NCBI GenBank assembly: GCA_964531265.1
Contig: CAZHDW010000007.1
Location: forward strand, 1 to 64,000
Length of the DNA: 64,000 nucleotides
Origin: Hominenteromicrobium sp964531265
GTDB lineage: Bacteria > Bacillota > Clostridia > Oscillospirales > Acutalibacteraceae
Direction of reading: 5' to 3'
In this document: positions 32,382-41,142 of the stretch, in pieces
Numbering within the stretch: the stretch's first letter is position 1
Layout: each line of letters begins with the position of its first letter
The notes under the pieces: generated by a model
The model's database searches: none
Told to the model about the DNA's origin: nothing
What the model saw: only the letters and a program-made list of their open reading frames with translations
Position numbers and translations under genes: made by a program

Positions 32382-33779
32382 ATGATAGAGATCATCAGGA
32401 GTATCAATGAATCGGTCAATGGCGTGGTATGGGGCATCCCGGCGATAGTATGTATACTCGGCGTGGGCCTGTACCTGAGTGTGCGAACGGGCTTTATCCA
32501 GATACGCAAGTTCGGCTATTCCATGAAAAACACCTTGGGACGCATATTCAGAAAATCGGAGGCCGTGGATGGTTCCATCACACCGTTTCAGGCGGTATGT
32601 ACGGCGCTTTCCGCAACGGTCGGAACGGGCAATATATCCGGCGTGGCCGGTGCAATAGCGCTTGGAGGCCCGGGCGCAGTTTTCTGGATGTGGGTCTCTG
32701 CGCTGCTCGGCATGTGCACGAAGTTTTCCGAGGTAACGCTGGCCGTGCATTTCAGAGAAAAGAACAAGCAGGGCGATTATGCAGGTGGCCCGATGTATTA
32801 CATAAAGAACGGTCTCGGCAAAAAATGGATGTGGCTTGCCTATGCATTTTCTGCCTTTGGCGTATTTGCGGTTTTCGGTACCGGCAATGCAACGCAGGTG
32901 AACACCATTGTGGCCTCCATCGGCTCGGCTCTCACAAGCTTTAATGTTCTGCCGGAGAGCAGTCTTCCGGCGGTGAATATCATAATCGGCGTTGCAATCG
33001 CCATAATCGTTGCACTGATACTTATCGGCGGCATAAAGCGAATCGGCAGCGTTTCCGAAAAGCTCGTTCCGCTGATGGCAATACTGTATGTGGTTCTCAG
33101 CCTCGGAGTCATAATCGTACACGCTGACAGAATCCCGGCGGCGCTGCTCAGCATCGTTCAGGGAGCATTTTCACCCAGAGCTGTAACGGGCGGTGTTGTC
33201 GGCAGCTTCTTCCTCAGCATGAAAAACGGCATTTCCCGCGGCATTTTTTCAAATGAAGCCGGCCTCGGTACGGGCTCAATAGCTCATGCCTGTGCCGATA
33301 CCAAGGAGCCCGTGCAGCAGGGTCTGTTCGGTATTTTCGAGGTGTTCATGGATACCATCGTCATATGCACAATGACCGCGCTTGTCATACTTTTAAGCGG
33401 TGTGAATATAGAATTCGGTAAGGCTGCCGGCTCGGAGCTTACGATTGCCGGCTTTGTCGAGACCTACGGAAGCTGGGTTACTATCTTCACTGCGATCGCC
33501 ATGTGCTGCTTTGCATTCTCCACGATAATCGGCTGGGGTCTCTATGGCTCGCGCTGTGTGGAGTTCCTCTTCGGCGAAAAGGCGATAAAGGTATTTCTAA
33601 TTCTCTATTCCGCTGTTTCCGTGGCCGGTGCCGCTATCGACCTCGGCCTTGTTTGGAGCATTTCCGAGACCTTTAACGGCCTCATGGCTATCCCAAACCT
33701 GATAGCCGTGTTCTTGCTCGCACCCACCGTGCTGAAGCTTACAAGGGAGTATTTCTCAAAGAATAAGCTCAAAAAGTAA
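32382..33779 (+). CDS. Alanine/glycine:cation symporter (AGCS family)
   Basis: A 465-residue transporter with the AGCS signatures TALSATVGTGNISGVAGAIALGGPGAV-type block near residues 72-98 (read in two parts), GAVFWMWVSALLGM directly after it, and YAGGPMYYI near 130. Members import alanine or glycine with Na+ or H+. A terminator and the convergent serine dehydratase gene follow. Import of amino acids next to a deaminase gene fits amino-acid fermentation, but they are not cotranscribed. Confidence 0.92.
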   Translation: MIEIIRSINESVNGVVWGIPAIVCILGVGLYLSVRTGFIQIRKFGYSMKNTLGRIFRKSEAVDGSITPFQAVCTALSATVGTGNISGVAGAIALGGPGAVFWMWVSALLGMCTKFSEVTLAVHFREKNKQGDYAGGPMYYIKNGLGKKWMWLAYAFSAFGVFAVFGTGNATQVNTIVASIGSALTSFNVLPESSLPAVNIIIGVAIAIIVALILIGGIKRIGSVSEKLVPLMAILYVVLSLGVIIVHADRIPAALLSIVQGAFSPRAVTGGVVGSFFLSMKNGISRGIFSNEAGLGTGSIAHACADTKEPVQQGLFGIFEVFMDTIVICTMTALVILLSGVNIEFGKAAGSELTIAGFVETYGSWVTIFTAIAMCCFAFSTIIGWGLYGSRCVEFLFGEKAIKVFLILYSAVSVAGAAIDLGLVWSISETFNGLMAIPNLIAVFLLAPTVLKLTREYFSKNKLKK

Positions 33780-33796
33780 ATATGCCTCATCAATAA

Positions 33797-33839
33797 ACAA
33801 AACGGCTTCGACCCTGCGATAAGCAGGCCCGAAGCCGTT
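33797..33839. terminator. Bidirectional hairpin between AGCS and sdaA
   Basis: AACGGCTTCG (33801-33810) pairs with CGAAGCCGTT (33830-33839), with an inner CCTGC/GCAGG helix. T-runs on both sides are weak. Confidence 0.62.
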
Positions 33840-33853
33840 AATTTTGTGCTTTA

Positions 33854-35065
33854 TCAGCCGTTTTTGCCGTTATAGTACTTTGCCAGTCCGCCCTCGCCGG
33901 TCTCACGATATTTGGAGAAGAGGTCACAGCCGGTCTCGTACATTGTGTGTACAACAACGTCAAAGGATATTTTTCTTGTGTATGTCAGGAAATTTGCAAG
34001 GCTGAGCGCATTTATTGCGCGCATTGCGGCGACAGCATTGCGCTCGATGCACGGTATCTGAACAAGACCGCGTACCGGGTCACAGGTAAGGCCGAGGTGG
34101 TGTTCCATTGCGACCTCCGCAGCGTATTCTATCTGGTCAAGATCCATTCCGTGCAGTTCGGCAAGTGCGGCGGCAGCCATGGAGCAGGCACTGCCTATCT
34201 CGGCCTGACAGCCGCATTCCGCACCGCTTATTGATGCGTTGGTCTTTATAAGGTCGCCTATTATGCCGCCAGAGGCCAGAGCGTGGATGATCTCGGTGTC
34301 GGAGAAGCCGCGGCGCTCCTGCATGTAGAGCAGGACTGCCGGAAGTACTCCGCATGCGCCGCAGGTGGGCGCTGTGACTATAACACCGCCGGCCGCGTTT
34401 TCCTCACTGACAGCATATGCATATGAACATACCAGTCTGTTTTCACGCGTTTCGGCGCTCTCGTCAATATGCTTCTGGCGATATAGCATCTTTGCCTTGC
34501 GCTGAACATCCAGACCGCCCTTAAGTGTGCCTTCGGTGTCAAGTCCGCGCGCAACGGCCTTTTTCATGCACTGCCATACCTCGGAAAGATAATGCCAGAT
34601 ATCACTGCCCTCACACTGCTCGGCATATTGCCAAAGGCGAATATTATGCTGTGTGCAATATTCCTTTATGTCGGAAAAGGTGGAAAGCGGGTATATATCC
34701 GCCGGGGTATCCGCTTCGGCTTCGCCCACGGTCTGTATTTTGCCGCCGCCTACGCTTATTACGCGCTCAGTTGCGATGACCTCGCCGTTTTTCAGCGCTC
34801 TCAGCTCCATTGTGTTCGGGTGTGGCAGGGGAGCATCCGAAAAGTCGAATACGATGTCAACGGGCAGCGGAGCCAGAGTTTTGACGAGGATGTCATCCGT
34901 CAGATGTCCGGGGCCTGTTTTTGCAAGGGAGCCGAAAAGCGTTATCGAAAATGCATCGGCCTGCGGATTTTTATCTCTGAAGCGTTTTGCGGCACGCTCG
35001 GGGCCCATTGTATGTGAACTGGACGGCCCGGTGCCTATCCTGTATAATTCCTTTAATGATTCCAT
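33854..35065 (-). CDS. sdaA: L-serine ammonia-lyase, iron-sulfur dependent, single chain
   Basis: A 403-residue enzyme that converts L-serine to pyruvate and ammonia. It begins ESLKELYRIGTGPSSSHT, the conserved entry of the beta domain, and has the cysteine pattern of the [4Fe-4S] site in the alpha domain: APTCGACGVLP, GAECGCQAEIGSACSM and LTCDPVRGLVQIPC. Both domains are on one chain. Pyruvate from serine can feed the lactate dehydrogenases of this window. AAAGGAT precedes the start at about 11 bases. Confidence 0.93.
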   Translation of the reverse strand: MESLKELYRIGTGPSSSHTMGPERAAKRFRDKNPQADAFSITLFGSLAKTGPGHLTDDILVKTLAPLPVDIVFDFSDAPLPHPNTMELRALKNGEVIATERVISVGGGKIQTVGEAEADTPADIYPLSTFSDIKEYCTQHNIRLWQYAEQCEGSDIWHYLSEVWQCMKKAVARGLDTEGTLKGGLDVQRKAKMLYRQKHIDESAETRENRLVCSYAYAVSEENAAGGVIVTAPTCGACGVLPAVLLYMQERRGFSDTEIIHALASGGIIGDLIKTNASISGAECGCQAEIGSACSMAAAALAELHGMDLDQIEYAAEVAMEHHLGLTCDPVRGLVQIPCIERNAVAAMRAINALSLANFLTYTRKISFDVVVHTMYETGCDLFSKYRETGEGGLAKYYNGKNG

Positions 35066-35155
35066 TTTGTGGATATCCTTTCATGTAAGCTGTCTTTCAC
35101 GTCTATTATAAGCCATCAAAAGAAAAAAGTACAGATGAAGCGACAAAAGTTTTAA

Positions 35156-35191
35156 CAAAAAGGCCCTGTGGTGTTAAAAGCATCACAGGGC
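35156..35191 (-). terminator. Terminator of the HAD-MATE-DUF896-PHP operon
   Basis: An 11-bp stem (35163-35173 with 35181-35191, one mismatch-like G-T) followed by TTTTT on the minus strand. Confidence 0.82.
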
Positions 35192-35199
35192 TGAGTTTA

Positions 35200-35916
35200 T
35201 TATGCTTTCGGTTCGACCTCGCCGTTGATAATGCAGCGTCCGTCGCGCTTTTGCATGGCCTCAACAAGCTCATGGCCGGAATGGATTGGATATGGGAATG
35301 CAAGACCGGCCTTGCCGATGCTCTCCCCTGTTGCACGGTGCTCGTCACCGCCGCTTGTACGGTACAGACCGTGCTCCTTGGCGAATTCCTCTGCCTTTTC
35401 GTTTTCCTCCGGCTTGTTACAGAAGTTATATACCTCCGCGGCATCCCAGTATTCCGGATTCAGTGGGTATGTCATATCGATGTATTCGCGGTCGCGAAAG
35501 GGATGCGCATTTGACACATATCCGCCGTATTCGTGCACGGCATCGCAGTAATCCTTTATGGAATACTTATGAAGGCCGGGGTGCTTGAGCAGAAAATCAA
35601 GGTCTATGCCGTAGGTGAGTATCTCCTTGCCGCCGCCATAGGCGTGCTCTATACCGAAGAATACACTAAAGCCGGGGCAGCTCTCCGCGGCAAATTTAAC
35701 GGCGCGCTGATATGCCTGCCAATATGCCGTAACGAAGTCCTCCCAGGGGAGGCTGCGGTCTATCGCTGTATTACCGAGGTAGAAATGGTTTGTAAAGCAC
35801 ATGCCGCTGTAGCCGGCATCGTAATACGCCTTGACCATTTCTTCCGGGGTGTTCTGTGCGCACGCGCTGCAAAGCTTATCGTGTGCGTGCATTTCGTATT
35901 TATACAGCTTTTCCAT
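35200..35916 (-). CDS. PHP domain phosphoesterase
   Basis: A 238-residue PHP-domain protein. Metal-site residues are visible: EMHAHD near residue 9, a histidine in CFTNHFY (near 42), GIEHAYG (near 90), SNAHPFRD (near 135), and GGDEHR near 190. PHP proteins hydrolyse phosphate esters, for instance histidinol phosphate, with two or three metal ions; the substrate here is not clear. The ATG at 35916 follows AGGAAAGG. It lies 30 bp after the DUF896 gene and is last in the operon. Confidence 0.82.
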   Translation of the reverse strand: MEKLYKYEMHAHDKLCSACAQNTPEEMVKAYYDAGYSGMCFTNHFYLGNTAIDRSLPWEDFVTAYWQAYQRAVKFAAESCPGFSVFFGIEHAYGGGKEILTYGIDLDFLLKHPGLHKYSIKDYCDAVHEYGGYVSNAHPFRDREYIDMTYPLNPEYWDAAEVYNFCNKPEENEKAEEFAKEHGLYRTSGGDEHRATGESIGKAGLAFPYPIHSGHELVEAMQKRDGRCIINGEVEPKA

Positions 35917-35946
35917 GACCAACAACCTTTCCTGTCAAAAATCAAA

Positions 35947-36147
35947 TTACTGCTTTTTAAGCGGACGGCGATTGCCGTTTTCATCAACTATGACCATGCT
36001 GTCGAGCTGTGCACGCAGGCTTCTGCGGTATGCCTCGATATACTCGGCGCGCAGCTTCTGCTGCTCGGCCTTTTCGACATCGGTTAAGCCCTCGGCTCTT
36101 GCCTTTCTTGCCAGCTCGTTTATTCGGTCAAGCTTACTCTGTTCCAT
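35947..36147 (-). CDS. DUF896 (YnzC-like) protein
   Basis: A 66-residue two-helix protein with the DUF896 pattern: RINELARKARAEGLTDVEKAEQ, then LRAEYIEAYR and a LKKQ end. In Bacillus subtilis, ynzC lies in the LexA-controlled yneA operon; here no LexA-like box is adjacent and the gene sits 19 bp after a MATE gene. Function unknown. Confidence 0.88.
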   Translation of the reverse strand: MEQSKLDRINELARKARAEGLTDVEKAEQQKLRAEYIEAYRRSLRAQLDSMVIVDENGNRRPLKKQ

Positions 36148-36166
36148 TTAATGACCTCGGTTCCTT

Positions 36167-37573
36167 TTATTTTGCCTCTTCCTCGGCAACAAGGTTCTTA
36201 GCCCACATGCCGGAGCGCAGAAGTATTGTTCCTATGATTACCTTTACGACGTCTATGAACTGAACACAGAAGAAAACGGTGATCATCGGCAGTGCCGTGT
36301 AGCGGCACAGTACAAAGGCCAGCGGCAGCGGTACCACCCAGGTGTACAGGCAGTCGAAAAGGAAGGTGATGACGGTCTTGCCGCCGGAGCGAATGGTGAA
36401 GTATGTTACATGCACATAGGCGTGTATCGGCAGTGCGGCTGCATCGACCAGCAGAAGCTGTGTTGTGAGCGCTCTGACGGCTGGCTCGGTGTTATAAATC
36501 TGCGGTATGAGCGGCGCACATACGGCAACGAGCACACCGATGCATATATGAGTGATGACGGTGAAGAAGATGAGGCGGTTGTCTGTGCGCTTCGCCTCTT
36601 CGATCTCGCCTGCACCGAGCTTCTGACCGACCATGATGGAAACGGCATTGCCCATTGCGAACATGATGATGCAGAAGAGGTTCCATGCGGTACCGGCTAT
36701 GTTTGTGGCGGCAACAACGGTGAGGCCGCGTGTGGAGTAGTTCTGGTTTATCATGGTTGTGCCGATGCTCCAGAACAGCTCGTTGAGCATGAGGGGAGTG
36801 CCGGTGATAATAATCTTCTTTGCGATGTCACCGGGAATGTGCAGCGTTTTGTAAACGCCGCGGATGAACTCAAACTTTTCGGGATGTGTGTGTGCCGCAA
36901 CAGCCAGATAAATGGCCTCCACATAGCGGGAGATAACGGTTGCGATAGCGGCGCCGACAACTCCGAGAGCCGGTATTCCGAGCTTGCCGAAAATGAGTAT
37001 GTAGTTGAGAACGAGGTTTGTAAGGATAGCGATAACGCTGGCAGCCATAGGAGCCACTGTCTCGCCGGTTTCTCTCAACGTGCTGGAGTAGCTCTGGGAT
37101 ACGGCGAACGGTACAAGGCCGAACAGCATGACGATAAGGTATCTCTTGGCCTCGGTGAGCGTGAGCACAAGGTCTCCGCCCTCGCCGTCCTCTGTGAGGA
37201 AGAGCGAGATGAGCGGCTCGCCGAAGAAGATGAGAGCCACTATCGCGATGACGGTCATCAGCAGGCTGAAGAGCATCTTGAATCTGAAGGCTGCGCGAAC
37301 GCCCTCATGATCGCCCTTGCCGAAGAACTGTGCGCCGAAAATGGAGGCGCCGGAAAGTCCGCCGAAAATCGCAAGGTTGAACACGAAGAGGAGCTGGTTG
37401 ACAATGGCAACGCCGGACATGGCCTCCGTGCCGAGTCTTCCGACCATGACGTTATCCAGCAGGCTGACAAAGCTTGTTATGCCCTGCTGAATTATCATCG
37501 GAACAAGAAGAATGAGCAGGCCGTGGTAAAAGGCACGGTCGCCGATAAAGTTTTCTTTGAATTTTTTGAACAT
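36167..37573 (-). CDS. MATE family efflux transporter (fourth in window)
   Basis: A 468-residue MATE protein, not a copy of the tandem pair: it begins MFKKFKENFIGDRAFYHGLL and carries PMIIQQGITSFVSLLDNVMVG in the first helix region. GGAGGG lies just before the ATG at 37573. It follows a HAD phosphatase gene by 44 bp in the same unit, followed by DUF896 and PHP genes. Substrate unknown. Confidence 0.9.
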   Translation of the reverse strand: MFKKFKENFIGDRAFYHGLLILLVPMIIQQGITSFVSLLDNVMVGRLGTEAMSGVAIVNQLLFVFNLAIFGGLSGASIFGAQFFGKGDHEGVRAAFRFKMLFSLLMTVIAIVALIFFGEPLISLFLTEDGEGGDLVLTLTEAKRYLIVMLFGLVPFAVSQSYSSTLRETGETVAPMAASVIAILTNLVLNYILIFGKLGIPALGVVGAAIATVISRYVEAIYLAVAAHTHPEKFEFIRGVYKTLHIPGDIAKKIIITGTPLMLNELFWSIGTTMINQNYSTRGLTVVAATNIAGTAWNLFCIIMFAMGNAVSIMVGQKLGAGEIEEAKRTDNRLIFFTVITHICIGVLVAVCAPLIPQIYNTEPAVRALTTQLLLVDAAALPIHAYVHVTYFTIRSGGKTVITFLFDCLYTWVVPLPLAFVLCRYTALPMITVFFCVQFIDVVKVIIGTILLRSGMWAKNLVAEEEAK

Positions 37574-37617
37574 GTTTCCCTCCGGAGAATAAATAATAAA
37601 TAAAGGTGATCTCAGTG

Positions 37618-38289
37618 TTATTCGGGCATCAGCTCGGTATAATCGCTTATGCAGCGTACGCACAATGAGCGGAATTCCTTGGCCTCAGCCTCAGTCATAT
37701 CGGCTGTGAGAAGGCCGATGACGGAGAAGCCGGCTTTTTTCGCAGTGCGTGCGGCGTACAGTGCATCCTCAAAAACGATGCATTCCTGCGGCTGTACGTC
37801 AAAATCGGCAGCACATTTCAGGTAGATATCCGGGTACTCCTTGCTTTTACCTATGGTGGAGCAGCTTTCGGCCCTGTCAAGATATCCTGCGATATCAAGA
37901 CGTTCAAGCCCGGGAAGGAGCGTTGAAAGATCGGAGGCCGTCGCAAGCGCGGTATGTATACCGTTTTTCTTCAACAGCTTGAGAAAAGCGGAGGCTCCCC
38001 TGATTTCGGGAACATCGGTACGGTATTTTTCCGCGGCCATAGCAACTATTTCCGCCATTATTTCCTCGTATGTACCTTTTGCACCGAGCTTGTCCCGGTA
38101 ATAGGCTGCGCATTGTTCAAGGCACATGTCATTCATGATACGGCTGAGACCCGGCGGTGCGTATATGCCCTTGAATTCGGCATAGTCGTAGGTAATCCTG
38201 TTCCACATGGGCATACTGTCTATCAGTGTGCCGTCGGCATCAAATATCACGGCTTTGATGCTTTTCGGAGCAGTATCTGTGTTTGTCAT
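37618..38289 (-). CDS. HAD family hydrolase, beta-phosphoglucomutase-like
   Basis: A 223-residue HAD-superfamily protein with motif I FDADGTLIDS near residue 16, motif II TASDLS near 118, the lysine of motif III in GKSKEYPDIY near 149 and motif IV VFEDALYAA near 172. The cap lies after motif I, as in phosphoglucomutase-like phosphatases. Substrate unknown. It is the first gene of the HAD-MATE-DUF896-PHP operon, with a good promoter upstream and AAAAGGAGGG before the ATG. Confidence 0.86.
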   Translation of the reverse strand: MTNTDTAPKSIKAVIFDADGTLIDSMPMWNRITYDYAEFKGIYAPPGLSRIMNDMCLEQCAAYYRDKLGAKGTYEEIMAEIVAMAAEKYRTDVPEIRGASAFLKLLKKNGIHTALATASDLSTLLPGLERLDIAGYLDRAESCSTIGKSKEYPDIYLKCAADFDVQPQECIVFEDALYAARTAKKAGFSVIGLLTADMTEAEAKEFRSLCVRCISDYTELMPE

Positions 38290-38346
38290 ATGGTGTTCCC
38301 TCCTTTTAAAAGCAAATGGCCCGTATGTGAGACGATCACGAGTTGA

Positions 38347-38375
38347 ATCATATCACACAATCGGGCCCTTTTCAA
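38347..38375 (-). promoter_or_regulatory. Promoter of the HAD-MATE-DUF896-PHP operon
   Basis: On the minus strand TTGAAA (38370-38375), 17 bp, TATGAT (38347-38352). A GGCCCG/CGGGCC pair brackets the region and may also form a hairpin. Confidence 0.7.
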
Positions 38376-38391
38376 GTATTTATGATGTCTT

Positions 38392-39018
38392 TCACCGTAT
38401 ACCTATGGCGTCCTTGATGGCATCGATACCCTTTTGAATATCATTTCCTATGGCTTCGGCCATGCCCTCGGAGCTGTCGCTCTCCGTCGGGACTCCGCTA
38501 TTGCCGATCAAAAGGAAGAAGACATAGTCGCCCTCGGTGAATATTTGGGCATTGCCTATCTGATCCGCATAGTCGGAAAAGGCTGCATCCTGCGATAGCT
38601 TATCACGATAGGCCCTGAGCTTTTCCTCTATCTGTGCGGTTTGTCCCTCCTTGGCTTTTACGGCGATGAAGGTATCGGGAGAGTTGCTGCCGGAGACGTT
38701 TTCTGCATAGATATCATCGTACAGGGCTTTATCAAGGCCGATTTCGGACAGTATTTCGTCCTCGGTGAGCTGTCTGTTCGGGGCATAGCTGTCACCGTAA
38801 ACGCCTGTAAGTGCATCTCGGAACGGCGCAAACGGGTTTTCGGGCAGGTTTTCCTCGCTGCTGATATCCGGGGACGGCGAAGCATGGCTTTCCGGTACTG
38901 AGGAGGGTGTGCGGCTTGCTTCTGACACAACGGAGGATTCGTTCCCACCGCTCATACAGCCTGCAAGAGAGCAGATCAGACAGGCTGCCATAATAAACGG
39001 AAGTATTTTTCGCATCAT
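38392..39018 (-). CDS. DUF4358 lipoprotein
   Basis: A 208-residue lipoprotein with signal ending in SLAGC (cysteine near residue 21), a Ser/Pro/Glu-rich linker to about residue 65, and a DUF4358 domain from there on (ALYDDIYAENVSGSNSPDTF, IAVKAKEGQ, YVFFLLIGN). DUF4358 proteins are small surface proteins of Clostridia with no known activity. The ATGATG start follows AAAGGAT. It is transcribed alone. Confidence 0.83.
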   Translation of the reverse strand: MMRKILPFIMAACLICSLAGCMSGGNESSVVSEASRTPSSVPESHASPSPDISSEENLPENPFAPFRDALTGVYGDSYAPNRQLTEDEILSEIGLDKALYDDIYAENVSGSNSPDTFIAVKAKEGQTAQIEEKLRAYRDKLSQDAAFSDYADQIGNAQIFTEGDYVFFLLIGNSGVPTESDSSEGMAEAIGNDIQKGIDAIKDAIGIR

Positions 39019-39153
39019 GATCGATCCTTTCTTAAGTTACGGCCTCGGCCGATATAAAACATTCGGTGATTCCGGACGTTTATGAGTCTACTATGCCACG
39101 AAAACCTCAAAATAAACGCACTGACCGAAAATAGCCCTCAAAGCGGATTCGCA

Positions 39154-39182
39154 TTGAAATAAATCATGCGATGTAGTATACT
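39154..39182 (+). promoter_or_regulatory. Promoter of the LTAS-like membrane protein gene
   Basis: TTGAAA (39154-39159), 17 bp, TATACT (39177-39182). Confidence 0.7.
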
Positions 39183-39222
39183 GGTCTTATGTTTAAACAT
39201 TTCAAACATGGAGTGGTGGAAA

Positions 39223-39987
39223 ATGCCCAGGTACAGAAAGAGTGACAGAGCGGAGAATAGCAGAAAAATGTCAGTGTTTTCCCTGTTTTTTCCTTTTGTC
39301 GCATTGATATACGCCGAAGTGGCGCTTGCGTGCTTCACCGGAAGCGGCGTCACTGTATATAAGGCTCTGCCGGCGCTCGCGGCGGGCTGCATATGCATGG
39401 CCTTTCAGAATATAACCTTCTCGAAAATGCTGAATTTCATATTGCAGACCCTCTGGCTGTGCCTCTGTCTGGGGCTTATTGCGGCGCAGTTTTTGTACTT
39501 CAGGCTGACCGGAGAATATTTTTCGCCGTTTTCTGGAGAGTTGCCGCAGGTGTCCTCATTGCTTTCGCAGGCCGCAGAGGAGCCGCTTTTTGTGGTGTGC
39601 ATGGCTTTGCCGCTTGTTTTGCAGCTTACCGTACAGCTTGTGGGAGTGATTTTCAGACGGGATGTGCTCAGCACGCTGCTCGGCGCCAAAATACTCGCCT
39701 TTACCGGAATGCTGTTGCTCTCTGTGATTATATCCTTTGCAGACGTCACTATTGCTATGCAGGATGACAGCGGAGAGGACTCCCCGAGAAGAATGCTCGA
39801 GTATGAGTACATGCCGACAAGGACGGTTGAGACCTTCGGCGCTTTGCCGCAGGCCGTGATAGATTTTAAGTACAACGTGCTGCATATTCGGAGTGAGGAT
39901 GTTGTTCACAGATATGTTCTGACGGAAAGCGGAGAAAAAGTGGAGCTCAGCGGTGAGGAGGCCGAGCAGTGGCTGGAGGAAGGTTAA
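39223..39987 (+). CDS. Membrane protein resembling the N-terminal domain of LTA synthases, without the sulfatase part
   Basis: A 254-residue protein with about five membrane helices (YAEVALACF, an AAQFLYFRLTGEY segment, PLFVVCMALPLVL). After the last helix it has a TVETFGALPQAVIDFKYN segment, similar to the linker that in lipoteichoic acid synthase-type proteins leads to the extracellular sulfatase domain. Here the chain ends within 50 residues. No sulfatase frame follows. It may be a truncated relic or a stand-alone membrane module. ATG 39223 follows GGAG at 9 bases; longer in-frame starts lack a binding site. Confidence 0.55.
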   Translation: MPRYRKSDRAENSRKMSVFSLFFPFVALIYAEVALACFTGSGVTVYKALPALAAGCICMAFQNITFSKMLNFILQTLWLCLCLGLIAAQFLYFRLTGEYFSPFSGELPQVSSLLSQAAEEPLFVVCMALPLVLQLTVQLVGVIFRRDVLSTLLGAKILAFTGMLLLSVIISFADVTIAMQDDSGEDSPRRMLEYEYMPTRTVETFGALPQAVIDFKYNVLHIRSEDVVHRYVLTESGEKVELSGEEAEQWLEEG

Positions 39988-40014
39988 ATTTCCCTGAATT
40001 TACAGCTAAACGGC

Positions 40015-40043
40015 TTGACCAAACACTGATAAAAAAGTAAAAT
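40015..40043 (+). promoter_or_regulatory. Promoter of the XpaC-TelA-LemA-TPM operon
   Basis: TTGACC (40015-40020), 17 bp, TAAAAT (40038-40043). Confidence 0.66.
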
Positions 40044-40094
40044 GTCATTATGGCATATCGGTAACTTGACCGGTGCCCTTAAAGAGGAGAATTT

Positions 40095-40133
40095 ATGATG
40101 AAAACAGATTTGGAAGGACGGTGTGATGCGTGA
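40095..40133 (+). CDS. Possible 12-codon leader peptide overlapping the XpaC start
   Basis: AAAGAGGAGA gives this ORF the best ribosome binding site of the region. It reads MMKTDLEGRCDA and its TGA (40131-40133) overlaps the GTG start of the XpaC gene (GTGA). The arrangement suggests translational coupling: ribosomes ending the short ORF could restart at the GTG. No amino acid is enriched, so classical attenuation is unlikely. Confidence 0.5.
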   Translation: MMKTDLEGRCDA

Positions 40134-41122
40134 GCGATCCGAAAAAACCATCGTTTCAAAGGGAATTTGAGCAGTCCGCGACCTATCGCGTGATAAACAG
40201 TGTCATCGATACCGATGCTATCGGCGCAAAGGTGGAGCGTGCAGTGCAGGAGGTAAATAACGCAGTGAATCATATAAACCGCGATATTAACGACAGAGTT
40301 CGCGAGAGTGTATCGGCTTCGAACAGGCCGCCGCAGAATAATTACAGAACTCCGCCGCAGTACCAGGCACCGACACCGCCGCAGCAAAAGCCGCCTGCGC
40401 AGCGCCCGACTCCGCCCCCGAAACCGAGGATGGAGGTAAGGCGTAAGCCCTCCAATGCGAGATACTGGATAACGGGTGCCGTGTGTGCGATATATTCACT
40501 GACCATGCCGATGTACGATTGGTATAACCTGATACCGTTAGTGCTTGTCGTAGTGGGAGCATTTACGCTGTCAAAGCTCATATTTAAGGGCAAGAAATAC
40601 TATGTCCCGATCGAAGAACCGAAGCCCGAGCCGGAGCGTACGGCAAAGGCAAGTACGGGTGACCCAGAGGTAGATAAGATAATCGACGAGGGAAATGACT
40701 ATATCAAGCAGCTCCGCCACGCAAATGACCTGATAGAGGATGAGGTCATGAGTGACAGAATAGACCGAATGGAGGTGGCGTCCGCCGATATATTCGCGTA
40801 TATTGCAGAGCATCCCGAAAAGGCACCTCAGATAAGAAGATTTATGAATTACTATCTCCCGACCACCCTGAAGCTGCTGACGAGCTATGATAAGCTCAGC
40901 CGCCAGAGGGTGAAGGGCGAGAACATTCAAAAGACGATGTTCGAAATAGAGGGTATGATGGAAACGATAGCCGGTGCATTTGAAAAGCAGCTCGACAGTC
41001 TTTTCCATGAGGACGCAATGGACATAGCGGCGGATATCAGTGTTATGGAATCCATTTTGCAGCAGGAGGGCCTGTCCGGGGGCGAAATCCCAAAGACGCG
41101 AAATGCGGGCTCTGATGAATAA
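40130..41122 (+). CDS. XpaC-like (5-bromo-4-chloroindolyl phosphate hydrolysis) family protein
   Basis: A 330-residue protein: a helical N-terminus, a proline/glutamine-rich linker (about 66-100), two adjacent membrane helices near 113-150, and a helical cytoplasmic domain to the end (STGDPEVDKIIDEGNDYI and on). That is the XpaC pattern. XpaC and TelA genes are usually paired, as here, and are linked to tellurite/toxic-anion resistance and envelope stress, though the biochemistry is unknown. The start is GTG at 40130, overlapping the leader ORF. TelA follows 20 bp downstream. Confidence 0.84.
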   Translation: MSDPKKPSFQREFEQSATYRVINSVIDTDAIGAKVERAVQEVNNAVNHINRDINDRVRESVSASNRPPQNNYRTPPQYQAPTPPQQKPPAQRPTPPPKPRMEVRRKPSNARYWITGAVCAIYSLTMPMYDWYNLIPLVLVVVGAFTLSKLIFKGKKYYVPIEEPKPEPERTAKASTGDPEVDKIIDEGNDYIKQLRHANDLIEDEVMSDRIDRMEVASADIFAYIAEHPEKAPQIRRFMNYYLPTTLKLLTSYDKLSRQRVKGENIQKTMFEIEGMMETIAGAFEKQLDSLFHEDAMDIAADISVMESILQQEGLSGGEIPKTRNAGSDE

Positions 41123-41142
41123 AAATTGAGGAGGATATTAAA

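Noticed and set aside
36060..36166. LexA box before the DUF896 gene, by analogy with yneA-yneB-ynzC
   Set aside because: No CGAAC-N4-GTTCG-like sequence is adjacent; the gene is inside another operon.
40095..40133. Amino-acid attenuation by the 12-codon leader ORF
   Set aside because: The peptide has no run of one amino acid and no terminator/antiterminator pair follows; only translational coupling remains plausible.
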